This document shows positions 45,232 to 54,854 of a stretch of 64,000 nucleotides of DNA, in pieces. Each line of letters starts with the position of its first letter. Position 1 is the first letter of the stretch. The notes beneath the pieces are model-generated. The model searched no databases. It saw only the letters and a program-made list of their open reading frames with translations, and was not told the DNA's origin. A program made the position numbers and the translations under genes. This stretch comes from Mesorhizobium sp. M00.F.Ca.ET.216.01.1.1 (lineage in GTDB: Bacteria > Pseudomonadota > Alphaproteobacteria > Rhizobiales > Rhizobiaceae): the NCBI RefSeq assembly GCF_004010325.2, contig NZ_SADR02000008.1, forward strand, positions 124,001-188,000. Reading direction: 5' to 3'.

Positions 45232-47350
45232 TGCTTCCCCTTGGACCCTTCGGGCCGCCGCGCGGCCGCTCGCCGCCCTTGCCGTCGCTGTTGACGGAAT
45301 TTGGACGATCATTACGCGGCTTGCCGAACGGCTTTGCACCTGATTTGCCGTGGGGTTTGAACGAGGCCTTGCGCGCCTTGGTTTCAGCTGCCTTGGCGGC
45401 ATCGGCTTCCGCCCTGCCCTTGCCGATCGGCCGCGCGCCCGGCGCCATCCAGACATTGGCCTTGCGCTGGCCCGGCGGCTCGATCGCCCGCTGCTCGCGT
45501 TCGGATTTCTTCCCGCCCGGTTTGCCGCCGAAGCCACCCGGCCTCGGCCCGCGATCGCCGAAGCCGCCGCGCTCCGGCTTGGGGCCGCGATCGCCGAAGC
45601 TCTTTTCCGGCCCAAAGCTTCTGTCGGGCCTTGTCGACAGCTTGCCCAGCGCCTCGTCGCGTGTGCCCTCGCGGCGCTTGCGATTCTTGATCAGGCCGCC
45701 CTCGCCGATCGGCCGACGCTCTCCGTCGCGGGTGAATTTCGGCCGCTCGGTTTCCTCCGGGCGCGGTTCCGTCCGCCGCACCGGCTTGTTGGAAAACGGC
45801 TTGGTGATCTCGGCGTCGAAATTGGCGCCGGACTCCTCGACCAGACGCTCGCCGAGCTGGTCGCGCAGCACGCGGCCCTTGATCTCCAGCACATGGCCCT
45901 CGGGCAAGTCGTCGAGCTGGAACGGCCCGTAGGAAATGCGGATCAGCCGCGTCACGTCGAGGCCGAGGGCGCCGAGGATGTTCTTGACCTCACGGTTCTT
46001 GCCCTCGCGCAGGCCGATCGTCAGCCAGGCGTTCGAGCCCTGCTCGCGGTCAAGCGTAGCCTCGATGGCGCCATAGAAGACGCCGTCGACGGCGATGCCT
46101 TCGCGCAGGCCGGCGAGCGCGCTCTCCTCGACCTTGCCGTGGACGCGCACACGGTAGCGCCTGAGCCAACCGGTGGCCGGCAATTCGAGCACCCGCGACA
46201 GACCGCCATCATTGGTCAGCAGCAGCAGGCCTTCAGTGTTGATGTCGAGCCGGCCGATGGTCATCAGCCGCGGCAGGTCGGCCGGCAGCACGTCGAACAC
46301 TGTCTTTCGGCCTTCCGGATCGCGATTGGTGGTGACCACGCCGGCCGGCTTGTGGAACAGGAACAGCCGAGTGCGCTCGATCGGGGGGATTTCCATGCCA
46401 TCGAGATGAATGATGTCGCCAGGCATCACGTTGAAGGCCGGCGAGGACAAGACCCGGCCATTGACCTTGACGCGGCCGGCCGCGATCAACTCCTCGGCGT
46501 CGCGGCGCGAGGCAAGGCCGGCACGGGCCAGCCGCTTGGCGATGCGCTCGCCGGCCTCTTCCGTCGCCTCGGCAAGACGCGGGCGCGGCTTGAAGCCGCC
46601 GCCTGATGCCCCCTGTGCCCTCTGGGGCCGATCGCCGCCGAAATCGCGCTTCGGCCGGTCACTGAAGTCCCGCTTGGGACGGTCGCTGAAATCGCGCTTG
46701 GGGCGGTCACTGAAATCGCGCTTGGGGCCGTCGAAGCGCCTTTCGCCGTGGTCGCCTTCGGCAGCAGCCGGCCGGTCGCCGCGTGGCGCGTAAGGCTTGC
46801 GCGGCCCTTCACGCTTCTCATACGGCTTGCCTTCGCCACCTTCACCCGCCTCGCGCGGCTTGTACTCGCGCTTCGGTCGCTCGCCCTCGGCTGCCATCGG
46901 TCTGTCGCCGCGCGGCGCGTAAGGCTTGCGCGGCCCTTCACGCTTCTCATAAGGCTTGCCTTCGGGGCGCGGCCCCTTGCTGAATGGCCGTTCGCCGCCC
47001 TTGAAATCACGCTTCGGCCGCTCGCCCTCGGCCGCCATCGGTCTGTCGCCGCGCGGCGCGTAAGGCTTGCGCGGCCCTTCACGCTTCTCATAAGGCTTGC
47101 CTTCGGGGCGCGGCCCCTTGCTGAATGGCCGGTCGCCGCCCTTGAAATCACGCTTCGGCCGCTCGCCCTCGGCCGCCATCGGACGTTCGCCGCGCGGTGC
47201 ATAGGGTTTTTTCGCACCGAAGGATGGCTTGCCGCCCTTGCCGGCGGCGCCGTCGCGGCCGCGTGGTCCCGCCGCTTTCGGGCCACTCTTGCCCGATGCG
47301 TTCTTGCTCGGGCTTTTTTTGCCCGAAAATTTCTTGTCGTTGTCGTCCAT
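45212..47350 (-). CDS. RluB-type 23S rRNA pseudouridine synthase with long repetitive low-complexity tails
   Basis: 712 aa from ATG 47350 (GTG 47371 and ATG 47365 are alternatives). An S4 RNA-binding domain (about 269-315, ERIAKRLARAGLASRRDAEE) precedes the catalytic domain with its Asp in GRLDINTEGLLLL (about residue 369), the RluB/RsuA/RluE signature. The first 260 residues are Arg/Lys/Pro/Gly-rich tandem repeats and the last 210 are similarly disordered. The enzyme core is normal; the tails are probably intrinsically disordered RNA-binding arms. Overlaps rsmD. Confidence 0.92.
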   Translation of the reverse strand: MDDNDKKFSGKKSPSKNASGKSGPKAAGPRGRDGAAGKGGKPSFGAKKPYAPRGERPMAAEGERPKRDFKGGDRPFSKGPRPEGKPYEKREGPRKPYAPRGDRPMAAEGERPKRDFKGGERPFSKGPRPEGKPYEKREGPRKPYAPRGDRPMAAEGERPKREYKPREAGEGGEGKPYEKREGPRKPYAPRGDRPAAAEGDHGERRFDGPKRDFSDRPKRDFSDRPKRDFSDRPKRDFGGDRPQRAQGASGGGFKPRPRLAEATEEAGERIAKRLARAGLASRRDAEELIAAGRVKVNGRVLSSPAFNVMPGDIIHLDGMEIPPIERTRLFLFHKPAGVVTTNRDPEGRKTVFDVLPADLPRLMTIGRLDINTEGLLLLTNDGGLSRVLELPATGWLRRYRVRVHGKVEESALAGLREGIAVDGVFYGAIEATLDREQGSNAWLTIGLREGKNREVKNILGALGLDVTRLIRISYGPFQLDDLPEGHVLEIKGRVLRDQLGERLVEESGANFDAEITKPFSNKPVRRTEPRPEETERPKFTRDGERRPIGEGGLIKNRKRREGTRDEALGKLSTRPDRSFGPEKSFGDRGPKPERGGFGDRGPRPGGFGGKPGGKKSEREQRAIEPPGQRKANVWMAPGARPIGKGRAEADAAKAAETKARKASFKPHGKSGAKPFGKPRNDRPNSVNSDGKGGERPRGGPKGPRGSNADRRR
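46661..46740. repeat. 24-bp in-frame tandem repeat (FSDRPKRD units)
   Basis: At least three copies of a 24-bp unit encode FSDRPKRD in the N-terminal tail of the RluB-type protein. Copies are nearly identical in DNA, suggesting recent expansion. Confidence 0.9.
46790..47200. repeat. 141-bp in-frame tandem repeat
   Basis: A 141-bp unit (47 codons, GKPYEKREGPRKPYAPRGDR, then PMAAEGERPKRDFKGG and RPFSKGPRPE) is present nearly three times, with further degenerate parts. Two copies are almost identical at the DNA level (period measured from the GTCTGTCGCCGCGCGG blocks near 46900 and 47041). Copy number may vary among strains. Confidence 0.9.
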
Positions 47351-47427
47351 GTGGCCTTTGCTCATCTGCACCGTTACAGCGCGGCGTCCTTTCGGACGCG
47401 CAACGGACGCTGTAGCACTTTGATTTG

Positions 47428-47478
47428 GCGCATGATCTTTTCTGAAAACCGATTCCGGTTTTCTGGGTCACGCGCTAG
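47428..47478. repeat. rhizobial-type palindromic element
   Basis: GGCGCATGATCTTTTCTGAAAACCG pairs imperfectly with CGGTTTTCTGGGTCACGCGC, a form common between rhizobial genes. It separates the divergent RluB-like gene and tadA, so it may also affect their promoters. Confidence 0.65.
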
Positions 47479-47528
47479 ATAACAGGATCGCCGTCGAGTG
47501 GCGAGGAGATAATCGGAATGGAAACCGC

Positions 47529-47981
47529 TTGAAGCGCCCGGATTTCATGGCGCTGGCGCTTAGAGAAGCCGCAGCCGCCGCCCAGCGTGGCGAAGTGCCG
47601 GTCGGCGCTGTCATCGCCCACGGTGGAACGGTCGTTGCCAGTGCCGGCAACCGCACCCGCGAGCTTGCCGATCCTACCGCCCATGCCGAGATGCTGGCGA
47701 TCCGCGAGGCTTGCCGCAAGCTTTCCAGCGAGCGGCTCACCGGCCACGACCTCTATGTGACGCTGGAGCCTTGCGCCATGTGCGCCGGCGCCATTTCATT
47801 CGCCAGGTTGCGCCGGCTCTATTTCGGCGCCGCCGACGAGAAGGGCGGCGCGGTGGTCAACGGCGTGCACTTCTTCGCCTCACCAACCTGCCACCATACG
47901 CCCGATATCTATGCGGGCATGGCCGAGAACGACGCGGCCCTGCTTCTCAAGGATTTTTTCCGGGAGCGACGCGAGTTGTAG
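47529..47981 (+). CDS. tadA: tRNA-specific adenosine deaminase TadA
   Basis: 150 aa zinc deaminase that converts A34 to inosine in tRNA-Arg(ACG). The zinc/catalytic motifs are HAE (residues 52-54) and PCAMC (Cys 82 and 85). The start is TTG at 47529, consistent with the conserved DFM.LAL opening; ATG at 47547 is a shorter option. Divergent from the RluB-like gene, so RNA-modification genes cluster here. Confidence 0.93.
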   Translation: MKRPDFMALALREAAAAAQRGEVPVGAVIAHGGTVVASAGNRTRELADPTAHAEMLAIREACRKLSSERLTGHDLYVTLEPCAMCAGAISFARLRRLYFGAADEKGGAVVNGVHFFASPTCHHTPDIYAGMAENDAALLLKDFFRERREL

Positions 47982-47991
47982 AGCCGTCAGA

Positions 47992-48672
47992 TTACCAGGG
48001 CAGCCAGTCGAACATGCCGCCGCTCTTGCTCTTGGCGGCTGCCTCCTTCTTGAGGCGGCGTTCCTTCTTGTATTCGTCCTCGCCGAGATCGCCCTGCGGC
48101 GCGGTGCCGGCGGCAACGCGATAGTCGAGAGGTGGTTCGCTGAGATATTTGCGGGTGTTGGGATCGCCCTGCTTGCTTTCGGCAAGGCGGCGCTTGATTT
48201 CGTCGGCGCGGCCCTTGTCCGAATCCGCCGGCGTCCAGCGCGGTGGATGGCTCGAGCCGGAATCCGCCATCGCCTTCTTCACCGAGGTAGGATCGGTCTG
48301 CACATCATCGACGATCTGCGCCTGGTAGGCCGGATCGTCTTGGTGCAGCGTGGCGTCGGCGCGCAGGCGGGCGCGGCGCTGCTCAGGCGATTCGGGCCAA
48401 TCGGCGCTCGCCGTCTCGATGCTTTCCTGCGGCGGCGGCAATTGTTCCTTCTGCCCCGGTGCCGGCTTCACCAGTTCGGGGCGCGGCTTATAGTCGATCT
48501 TTTCCTTGCGTTTCGGCGCGAACGTAAAGGCGTTGGTGAGATCGTCTGCAAGCTGGGTGGCAGCCGGCTTGTCGGTGCCATAGGTGGGCGAGCCCATGCA
48601 GCCGGACAGAGCGAGGCTTGACACGACAAGCGGCGCCAGCAGCGCAACGCGCGCGTAAGTTCTCTCGGTCAT
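47992..48672 (-). CDS. conserved outer-membrane-type lipoprotein of unknown function
   Basis: 226 aa. A lipoprotein signal peptide ends in the lipobox LALSGC (Cys about residue 25) and the next residue is Met, so sorting to the outer membrane is likely. The rest is charged and low in complexity, with no known domain. It is convergent with tadA (10 bp apart) and lies about 300 bp after ileS in the same direction. A CtrA-like half-site pair lies upstream. The start at 48672 places the signal correctly. Confidence 0.8.
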   Translation of the reverse strand: MTERTYARVALLAPLVVSSLALSGCMGSPTYGTDKPAATQLADDLTNAFTFAPKRKEKIDYKPRPELVKPAPGQKEQLPPPQESIETASADWPESPEQRRARLRADATLHQDDPAYQAQIVDDVQTDPTSVKKAMADSGSSHPPRWTPADSDKGRADEIKRRLAESKQGDPNTRKYLSEPPLDYRVAAGTAPQGDLGEDEYKKERRLKKEAAAKSKSGGMFDWLPW

Positions 48673-48880
48673 GCCAAAAAGTTCCACTCTAGACAGCCTC
48701 TCGAAAAGCCACCGGCCAAAGGTCCGGTCCCCATCGTCCATGCTCTTCCGACGGAAATCCGGCGACAATTTGTCGTCCGGAGTTTCGCGTGTTTACCTCA
48801 ACCACTCATTAACGGCAACGCGCGGGGGCCGATCGGCCGCCCGGCGTGGCATTTGTGCACCGATATGGTGATCTGGCTGC
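48673..48880. other. upstream region of the lipoprotein gene
   Basis: No gene is visible. TTAA-TGAGTGG-TTGA on the minus strand (48812-48798) is one base from the CtrA consensus TTAA-N7-TTAA and lies about 126 bp upstream of the start codon. The assignment is weak. Confidence 0.3.
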
Positions 48881-48926
48881 GCATGTCATTATCCCAAAAC
48901 CGCTACACACTTTTGGGCGACATGCA
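48881..48926. repeat. short palindromic repeat, copy 2
   Basis: GCATGTCATTATCCCAAAAC...CACTTTTGGGCGACATGCAT. The arms CCAAAA/TTTTGG and GCATGTC/GACATGC pair. It is a direct neighbour of copy 3. Confidence 0.85.
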
Positions 48927-48931
48927 TTGCC

Positions 48932-48980
48932 GTGCATGTCGTTATCCCAAAACCGCTAAACACTTTTGGGCGACATGCAT
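48932..48980. repeat. short palindromic repeat, copy 3
   Basis: TGCATGTCGTTATCCCAAAAC...CACTTTTGGGCGACATGCAT, almost identical to copy 2. It ends at the ileS stop codon, as copy 1 does at the cytochrome c stop, and may act as a transcription terminator for ileS. Confidence 0.87.
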
Positions 48981-51967
48981 TAAAGCCGGCCAAGCGCCTT
49001 CAGCTCGTGCAGGACTGCGGCATCCCGCGCCGAAACGTCGGGGAATTCCGGGTCCTGCCCGACATCGGCCGTGTAGCGCCAGGAGCGCGCGCATTTCACC
49101 AGGCCCCGGTCCTCGGCCTTCTCAACCACCACGGCGACGCCCCTGACGTCGTCCAGCGTGAAGGCGCCCGCGGGCGCCGTGCCATGGACGATGACGAGAT
49201 CGCTGGTGATTGCCATCTCGGCCATGTCGACATCGGCGATTGCGGCTTCGAGAGCTGCATCGTCGAGGGTGACGAGCGGCACCGCTTCCAGCGACGAACC
49301 GATGACCTTCCGGGCGCGGGCGATTTCAAGCGCGCCCGTGACGACACGGCGGACCTGTCGTACCTTGCGCCACTTTTCCGCCAGCGCCTCGTTCTTCCAA
49401 TCTGCCGGGACTTGCGGGAACTGGTCGAGATGCACCGACACGGTGTCGGGGTGACGGTCGAGCCAGGCCTCCTCCATGGTGAAGGGCAGCATCGGCGCCA
49501 GCCATTTCACCAGGCAATCGAACAGATGGCGAACCACCTGCACGGAGGCCTTGCGCTTCACGCTGGACGGCGCCTCGCAATAGAGCGCGTCCTTGCGGAT
49601 ATCGAAATAGAAAGCCGACAACTCGACCACCATGAAATCGAGCAGCGTGCGGGTGATGCGCTTGAAGTCGAAGGCGTCGTAGCCCGAGCGCACGACATCG
49701 TCGAGTTCGGAAAGCCGGTGCAGCATCAGCCGCTCCAGTTCCGGCATCTTTTCCAGCGGCACCGTCTCGCCAACGTCGTGGGCGAGCGTGCCCAGCATCC
49801 AGCGGATGGTGTTGCGCAGCTTCCGGTAGGCGTCGATGTTGGTCTGTAGCACGTTCTTGCCGAGCCGCTGGTCTTCCCAGTAGTCGGTTGTCACCACCCA
49901 CAGCCGCAGGATGTCGGCGCCCGATTGCTTGATCACATCCTGCGGCACGACGGTGTTGCCGAGCGACTTCGACATTTTCCGCCCCTCCTCATCCATGGTG
50001 AAGCCATGGGTGACGACGGTGTCGTAGGGCGCCCGGCCCCTGGTGCCGCAGCTTTCGAGCAGCGAGGAGTGGAACCAGCCACGATGCTGGTCGGAGCCTT
50101 CGAGATAGACGTCGGCCGGCCATTTCAGGTCGGGCCGGTCCTCCAGGGTAAAGACATGGGTCGAGCCGGAATCGAACCAGACGTCGAGGATGTCCGTCAC
50201 CTGCTGCCATTTCGAGGCGTCGTGATTGCCGAGGAAACGATCCTTGGCGCCGGCCGCGAACCAGGCGTCGGCTCCCTCCTTTTCGAAAGCGTCCATGATG
50301 CGCTGGTTGACCGCCTCGTCCCTGAGCACGTTGCCTTCGGTATCGGCGAAGACGGCGATCGGCACGCCCCAGGCGCGCTGGCGCGACAGCACCCAGTCGG
50401 GACGTTCCTCGATCATGGCGCGGATGCGGTTCTGGCCGGCGGCTGGCACGAAGCGCGTATCGTCGATGGCCTTCAGCGCGCGGCTGCGCAGCGTCGTGCC
50501 GTCGCCGAGATCCTTGTCCATATAGACGAACCATTGCGGCGTGTTGCGGAAGATGATCGGCTTCTTCGAGCGCCAGGAATGCGGATAGGAATGTTTCAGC
50601 CGGCCGCGTGCGAACAGCGCATTGCGCTTGATCAGCTCCTCGATGACCGCCTGGTTGGCGTTGCCCTTCTTGCCGTTGTCGTCGATGACGCGCGCGGCAC
50701 CGCCCTCGCGGTCCGGGCCGAAGCCCGGCGCGTCCTTGGTGAAGAAGCCGGCATCGTCGACAGGGAACGGGATCGCGGTGTCGACACCGCGCTTGAGTAG
50801 GTCGGCCACCGCATCCATCCAGGCGTCGAAGTCCTCGCGGCCGTGGCTGGGTGCGGTGTGCACGAAACCGGTGCCGGCATCGTCGGTGACATGCTCGCCG
50901 GCGATCATCGGCACCGGGAATTGATAGCCATCGGCGAAGCCCCTGAAGGGATGCGAAAGCGTAAGGGTTGCAAGCTGTTCGGCCGAAACGCTGTGAAGCC
51001 GATTCAACGTCACCTTGGCCTTTCCCGCGGCGTCCTCGGCCAGCGCGTCGGCAAAGATCAGCTTCTCGCCGGGCTGAGGGCCGAAAGCGTTCTCGGCCGC
51101 CGTCACCTCATAGAGGCCATAGGCGACGCGCGGCGAATAGCTGACGGCGCGGTTGCCAGGCAGCGTCCAGGGCGTCGTCGTCCAGATGACGACATGGGCC
51201 TCAAGGAGGTCGAGCGAGGCTTCGGTCAGTGTTGCATCCAGGGTTACCGGCTGCCCGGACTCGACGTTTGCCACCGGCCGGACCAGGCTGGCGACAGGGA
51301 ACTTCGCCCAGATCATATCCGACTCATAATCCTGGTACTCGACCTCGGCCTCGGCCAGCGCAGTGCGCTCGACCACGCTCCACATCACCGGCTTTGAACC
51401 GCGGTAGAGTTGGCCCGACATGGCGAATTTCAACAGTTCGCCAGCGATGCGCGCCTCGGCATGGAAGGCCATCGTCGTATAAGGATTTTCGAAGTCGCCG
51501 ACGACACCCAGCCGCTGGAACTCGCCGCCCTGCACCTTGATCCAGTGCGCGGCGAACTCACGGCATTCCTTGCGAAACTCGTTGACCGGCACCTCGTCCT
51601 TGTTCTTGCCCTTGGCGCGGTACTGCTCCTCGATCTTCCATTCGATCGGCAGGCCGTGGCAGTCCCAGCCCGGCACGTAGTTGGAATCGTAGCCGCGCAT
51701 CTGGAACGAGCGGTTGATGACATCCTTGAGGATCTTGTTCAGTGCGTGGCCGATATGGATGTTGCCGTTGGCGTAGGGCGGGCCGTCATGCAGCACGTAT
51801 TTTTCGCGGCCGGCGGCGTCCTGGCGCAGCTTTCGGTAAAGGTCCATGTCCTGCCAGCGCTTGACCAGCAGCGGCTCCTTTTCGGGCAAGCCGGCGCGCA
51901 TCGGGAAATCCGTCTGCGGCAGATAAAGCGTCCTGGAATAGTCGATGGTTTCAACAGTGTCGGTCAT
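48980..51967 (-). CDS. ileS: isoleucyl-tRNA synthetase
   Basis: 995 aa class I synthetase. The HIGH motif is in [14 protein letters not shown] (about residue 80) and KMSKS in [10 protein letters not shown]; the CP1 editing domain lies between. The C-terminal zinc-binding cysteines found in E. coli IleS are not evident, as in some alphaproteobacteria. The start at 51967 ([13 protein letters not shown]) fits the family. Divergent from the toxin-antitoxin pair at 52258. Confidence 0.97.
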   Translation of the reverse strand: MTDTVETIDYSRTLYLPQTDFPMRAGLPEKEPLLVKRWQDMDLYRKLRQDAAGREKYVLHDGPPYANGNIHIGHALNKILKDVINRSFQMRGYDSNYVPGWDCHGLPIEWKIEEQYRAKGKNKDEVPVNEFRKECREFAAHWIKVQGGEFQRLGVVGDFENPYTTMAFHAEARIAGELLKFAMSGQLYRGSKPVMWSVVERTALAEAEVEYQDYESDMIWAKFPVASLVRPVANVESGQPVTLDATLTEASLDLLEAHVVIWTTTPWTLPGNRAVSYSPRVAYGLYEVTAAENAFGPQPGEKLIFADALAEDAAGKAKVTLNRLHSVSAEQLATLTLSHPFRGFADGYQFPVPMIAGEHVTDDAGTGFVHTAPSHGREDFDAWMDAVADLLKRGVDTAIPFPVDDAGFFTKDAPGFGPDREGGAARVIDDNGKKGNANQAVIEELIKRNALFARGRLKHSYPHSWRSKKPIIFRNTPQWFVYMDKDLGDGTTLRSRALKAIDDTRFVPAAGQNRIRAMIEERPDWVLSRQRAWGVPIAVFADTEGNVLRDEAVNQRIMDAFEKEGADAWFAAGAKDRFLGNHDASKWQQVTDILDVWFDSGSTHVFTLEDRPDLKWPADVYLEGSDQHRGWFHSSLLESCGTRGRAPYDTVVTHGFTMDEEGRKMSKSLGNTVVPQDVIKQSGADILRLWVVTTDYWEDQRLGKNVLQTNIDAYRKLRNTIRWMLGTLAHDVGETVPLEKMPELERLMLHRLSELDDVVRSGYDAFDFKRITRTLLDFMVVELSAFYFDIRKDALYCEAPSSVKRKASVQVVRHLFDCLVKWLAPMLPFTMEEAWLDRHPDTVSVHLDQFPQVPADWKNEALAEKWRKVRQVRRVVTGALEIARARKVIGSSLEAVPLVTLDDAALEAAIADVDMAEMAITSDLVIVHGTAPAGAFTLDDVRGVAVVVEKAEDRGLVKCARSWRYTADVGQDPEFPDVSARDAAVLHELKALGRL

Positions 51968-52257
51968 TGGTCTGCCATGTGCATTGCCCGGCGGCAAAAG
52001 AGCCCGGGCGTTGAACTATCATGATCTGGAAAAAGCGCGAGAGGCCGCGCGCAAGATTCCCGGCGGCTCCGGCGGCGGTCACGCCGCCCGGAACACCGGG
52101 CCTGTAATTCGTATCGTCGGCGCGACAAGGCACAAAGAACTCGTCATGGCTGGGCTTTTAACCGAGACAGGCGATATTGAAAAGCCCGAACTCTCCTTGC
52201 AGCATGTGCCAATTGCGCCTATGTTGCGGGGCAGATGGCAGCCTGCAGACGAAGGAG

Positions 52258-52638
52258 ATGCCTGTGACAGTCCCGGCAAAGGCAATTCGCGCTACACACG
52301 ACTTTTCCGTCCCTACGGACAAGCTCGATCATCTGCGCAGTCTTGGTTTCAGCAGCGATGAACTCTACCGCATAGTTGCGCCACGCCGCACGCTGGCTCG
52401 CCGCAAAGAGCATGCCGAGCCGCTTTCGCCTGCTGAGTCCGATCGCGCCCTGCGCCTGGAACGTATAGCCGAACACGCGGACCGGGTATTCGGCAGTCAT
52501 GAGAAGGCCCAGCGTTGGCTGCGCAGTGAGATCATTGCATTGGACGGCGCAAGGCCGATCGATCTTCTCGAGACGGAAACCGGCGCCCACGTCGTCTTCG
52601 AGGAGCTTATCCGCATCGACTACGGTATGTTTGCCTGA
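52258..52638 (+). CDS. Xre/ParS/MbcA-type antitoxin (DUF2384)
   Basis: 126 aa. The N-terminal Xre-like part (FSSDELYRIVAPRRTLARRK) is followed by the C-terminal DUF2384 domain (HADRVFGSHEKAQRWLRSE, ETETGAHVVFEELIRIDYG), which neutralises RES toxins. AAGGAG touches the ATG at 52258, too close for good initiation, so GTG at 52264 may be the real start. It lies two bases before the RES toxin gene, the classic operon order. Confidence 0.9.
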   Translation: MPVTVPAKAIRATHDFSVPTDKLDHLRSLGFSSDELYRIVAPRRTLARRKEHAEPLSPAESDRALRLERIAEHADRVFGSHEKAQRWLRSEIIALDGARPIDLLETETGAHVVFEELIRIDYGMFA

Positions 52639-52640
52639 CG

Positions 52641-53075
52641 ATGCGCATCTGGCGCATCTCCAATTTCGCGGATCTTTCAGGTCGCGGCGGAATGCTTATC
52701 GATGGAAGGTGGCACAGGCACGGGACGCCGATCGTCTATTGCACCGATCACCCTTCGACAGCACTTCTGGAGATACTGGTGCATGCGACGCGGCAAACCG
52801 TTCCGGATACTTACCAGCTTATTGAAATCGACGTTCCGGAGGGCATCGAAACTATCGAGCCAGTCATCGATGACGGCTGGGACAAAGATGTGGAATCAAC
52901 CCGACAGCAGGGCACGGACTTTCTTTCGGCCAATCGTCATGCGCTCATGAAAATTCCATCGGCCATAATGCCGAAAGCGAGCAACTATCTGCTCAACCCA
53001 AACCATGGCGACGCGCCGCGCATCACCATTGCTAGCCTATACCGCTACCCGTTCGACAGTCGGCTGATCAAATGA
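52641..53075 (+). CDS. RES-domain toxin
   Basis: 144 aa RES toxin, a family of NAD+-degrading or ADP-ribosylating enzymes. Catalytic residues are where expected: Arg of GRWH (23), Tyr of IVYC (33), Glu of LLEIL (44), and the C-terminal SNYLLNPNH. Type II system with the upstream Xre/DUF2384 antitoxin. Complete, so probably active. Confidence 0.9.
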   Translation: MRIWRISNFADLSGRGGMLIDGRWHRHGTPIVYCTDHPSTALLEILVHATRQTVPDTYQLIEIDVPEGIETIEPVIDDGWDKDVESTRQQGTDFLSANRHALMKIPSAIMPKASNYLLNPNHGDAPRITIASLYRYPFDSRLIK

Positions 53076-53097
53076 AGCGGGTCGGGCGGTTGTGCCC

Positions 53098-53901
53098 TCA
53101 CATCGAGAAATCGAAGCGGTAGGTGGTCGACACGCCGACCGTGAACTGGTTGCGGTCGCCACGCTCCCTGACCAGGCTGGAATCGGCCGCCGGACCCATC
53201 AGGCGGGAATATTCGCCGAACAGGCTGGCGGTCATCGGTTCAGTTACCTTCCAGGTTACCGCACCGCCCACGCCGGTCGACTTCACGCCGCCGCCCGGAT
53301 GGTATTCGCTCAGGCCCGAAGCGACGGCCTCCTGCGCATTGACGCCGTAATAGGCATCGAAATATCCTGATGAGGCGAACGAGACGCGCGGCCCACCGGA
53401 AATCCTGACATTCGGCGTCACGTCGTAGAAGGCGTCGGCGGCGATGTCGGCGACAAAGCCGTTATGGGCGCGAATCCCGTGCCGCAGCTCGGCGCGGGCG
53501 CGCAGCCAGTCCAAGGGATAAAATTCGAAGAAGCCGCCCGCCTCGCCGCCCCAGCGCACCGGGTCGAGACCCTTCAGTTCATCGTCGCTGTCCCGGAAGA
53601 ACAGGAACTTGCCGGTCAGGCCGGCGCGGACGCTGCCGTCGTCGATCAGCGCCAGCGAGATGTTGTCGTTGCGCGAGGTGAAACGGGCCGCGGGACCAGC
53701 CTTGCCGAGCAAGATGATCGGCTGGGCGCCGAGCAGGTATTTCTTGCCGCCCTCGAAATTCGGCGCGACCATGCCGGTGGCGCCGACCGTCAGGTACCAG
53801 TCGCCAGACAGCCAGCCGAGAGCGCCCTCGCCGGCAAGGGCTACGGGTGTGCCCAGCATGAAAATAGCCAAAACCAGCGGAATCGCCCTGACAGAACGCA
53901 T
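53098..53901 (-). CDS. MipA/OmpV-family outer-membrane protein
   Basis: 267 aa with a signal peptide (MRSVRAIPLVLAIFMLGTPV, cleavage ALAG) and a beta-barrel pattern ending in TTYRFDFSM with a terminal aromatic-rich strand. Family PF06629 includes MipA, which scaffolds peptidoglycan synthesis with MltA/PBP1B in E. coli. GGAG precedes the ATG at 53901. It is convergent with the RES toxin gene, 22 bp apart. Confidence 0.88.
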   Translation of the reverse strand: MRSVRAIPLVLAIFMLGTPVALAGEGALGWLSGDWYLTVGATGMVAPNFEGGKKYLLGAQPIILLGKAGPAARFTSRNDNISLALIDDGSVRAGLTGKFLFFRDSDDELKGLDPVRWGGEAGGFFEFYPLDWLRARAELRHGIRAHNGFVADIAADAFYDVTPNVRISGGPRVSFASSGYFDAYYGVNAQEAVASGLSEYHPGGGVKSTGVGGAVTWKVTEPMTASLFGEYSRLMGPAADSSLVRERGDRNQFTVGVSTTYRFDFSM

Positions 53902-54103
53902 TTTCACTCCATACGCGAAACATGCCGGTAGAACATCCGGCTTTCCGAGAGCCATGGCGCCAGTTCGGTAAAGTTTGATTTAAATTTGAAACGGCTGCTT
54001 GCTTTTTGGCGTGCACCTGGTGCCAGCTGCTCGCTGGACGGGCAAGGCCTTCGGCGCTACCCTCCAACTTGGCAATAAGCCAAGCCCGGCGGAGATGACG
54101 GCA

Positions 54104-54658
54104 ATGACCCTGCGCAGCGATGCCCTGGATGATGCGATCGAGCGGACGCGGGCAAAATGGGGATGGTTCGTCGGGCTCGGCGTGCTGCTGCTCATCCTCG
54201 GCGGCATCGCCTTCGGCAATCTGTTCATCGCCACCGTCGCCTCGGTCTATGTCGTCGGCTGGCTGATGCTGATGGCTGGCGTCATCGAGATCGTGCATGC
54301 CTTCGGCGTGAAGACATGGGGCCGTTTCTTCTACTGGCTGCTCAGCGGCCTTCTCTATGCTGTCGCCGGGTTCTTCGCTTTCGACAATCCGATCCTTGCC
54401 TCGACGGTGCTGACTTTTCTGCTGGCGGTCGCCCTCGTCGCTTCCGGCGTGCTCAGGGCCTGGGTGGGCTACAACCACCGGCCGGAACGCGGCTGGGGCT
54501 GGATCGTGGCGGCCGGCGTCATCAGCGTGCTGGCGGGCCTGGTCATCGCCATGGGTTGGCCGGTCAACAGCGTGTGGGTGCTCGGGCTTTTCCTGGCGAT
54601 CGACCTGATCTTCCAGGGCTGGACATTTATTGCCGTTGGCCTGGCGTTGAAGAGATAG
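54104..54658 (+). CDS. HdeD-family membrane protein (DUF308)
   Basis: 184 aa with six predicted membrane spans in repeated DUF308 units (FVGLGVLLLILGGIAFG, LFIATVASVYVVGWLMLMAG). HdeD is an acid-resistance inner-membrane protein of unknown mechanism. GGAG at 54091-54094 lies too close to ATG 54095 but nine bases before ATG 54104, so the latter is preferred. Divergent from the MipA/OmpV gene across about 200 bp. Confidence 0.87.
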   Translation: MTLRSDALDDAIERTRAKWGWFVGLGVLLLILGGIAFGNLFIATVASVYVVGWLMLMAGVIEIVHAFGVKTWGRFFYWLLSGLLYAVAGFFAFDNPILASTVLTFLLAVALVASGVLRAWVGYNHRPERGWGWIVAAGVISVLAGLVIAMGWPVNSVWVLGLFLAIDLIFQGWTFIAVGLALKR

Positions 54659-54854
54659 TCTCAGCTTCGTCATTCCAGGGCGGGGCGAAGAAGTAGTTAC
54701 ACCAGATTGAGCAGCGTCACCGAAACCGGCGCCAGCGCGATACCGAGATATTGCGTGGTGTCGATTTTCATCGACGATCGTTGGACGCTTTGGCCACGGC
54801 CTTCGATCAGTTGCTTCACAGTCGCGCGCTTTTCGGCGGCGCTTTCCGGAAACG

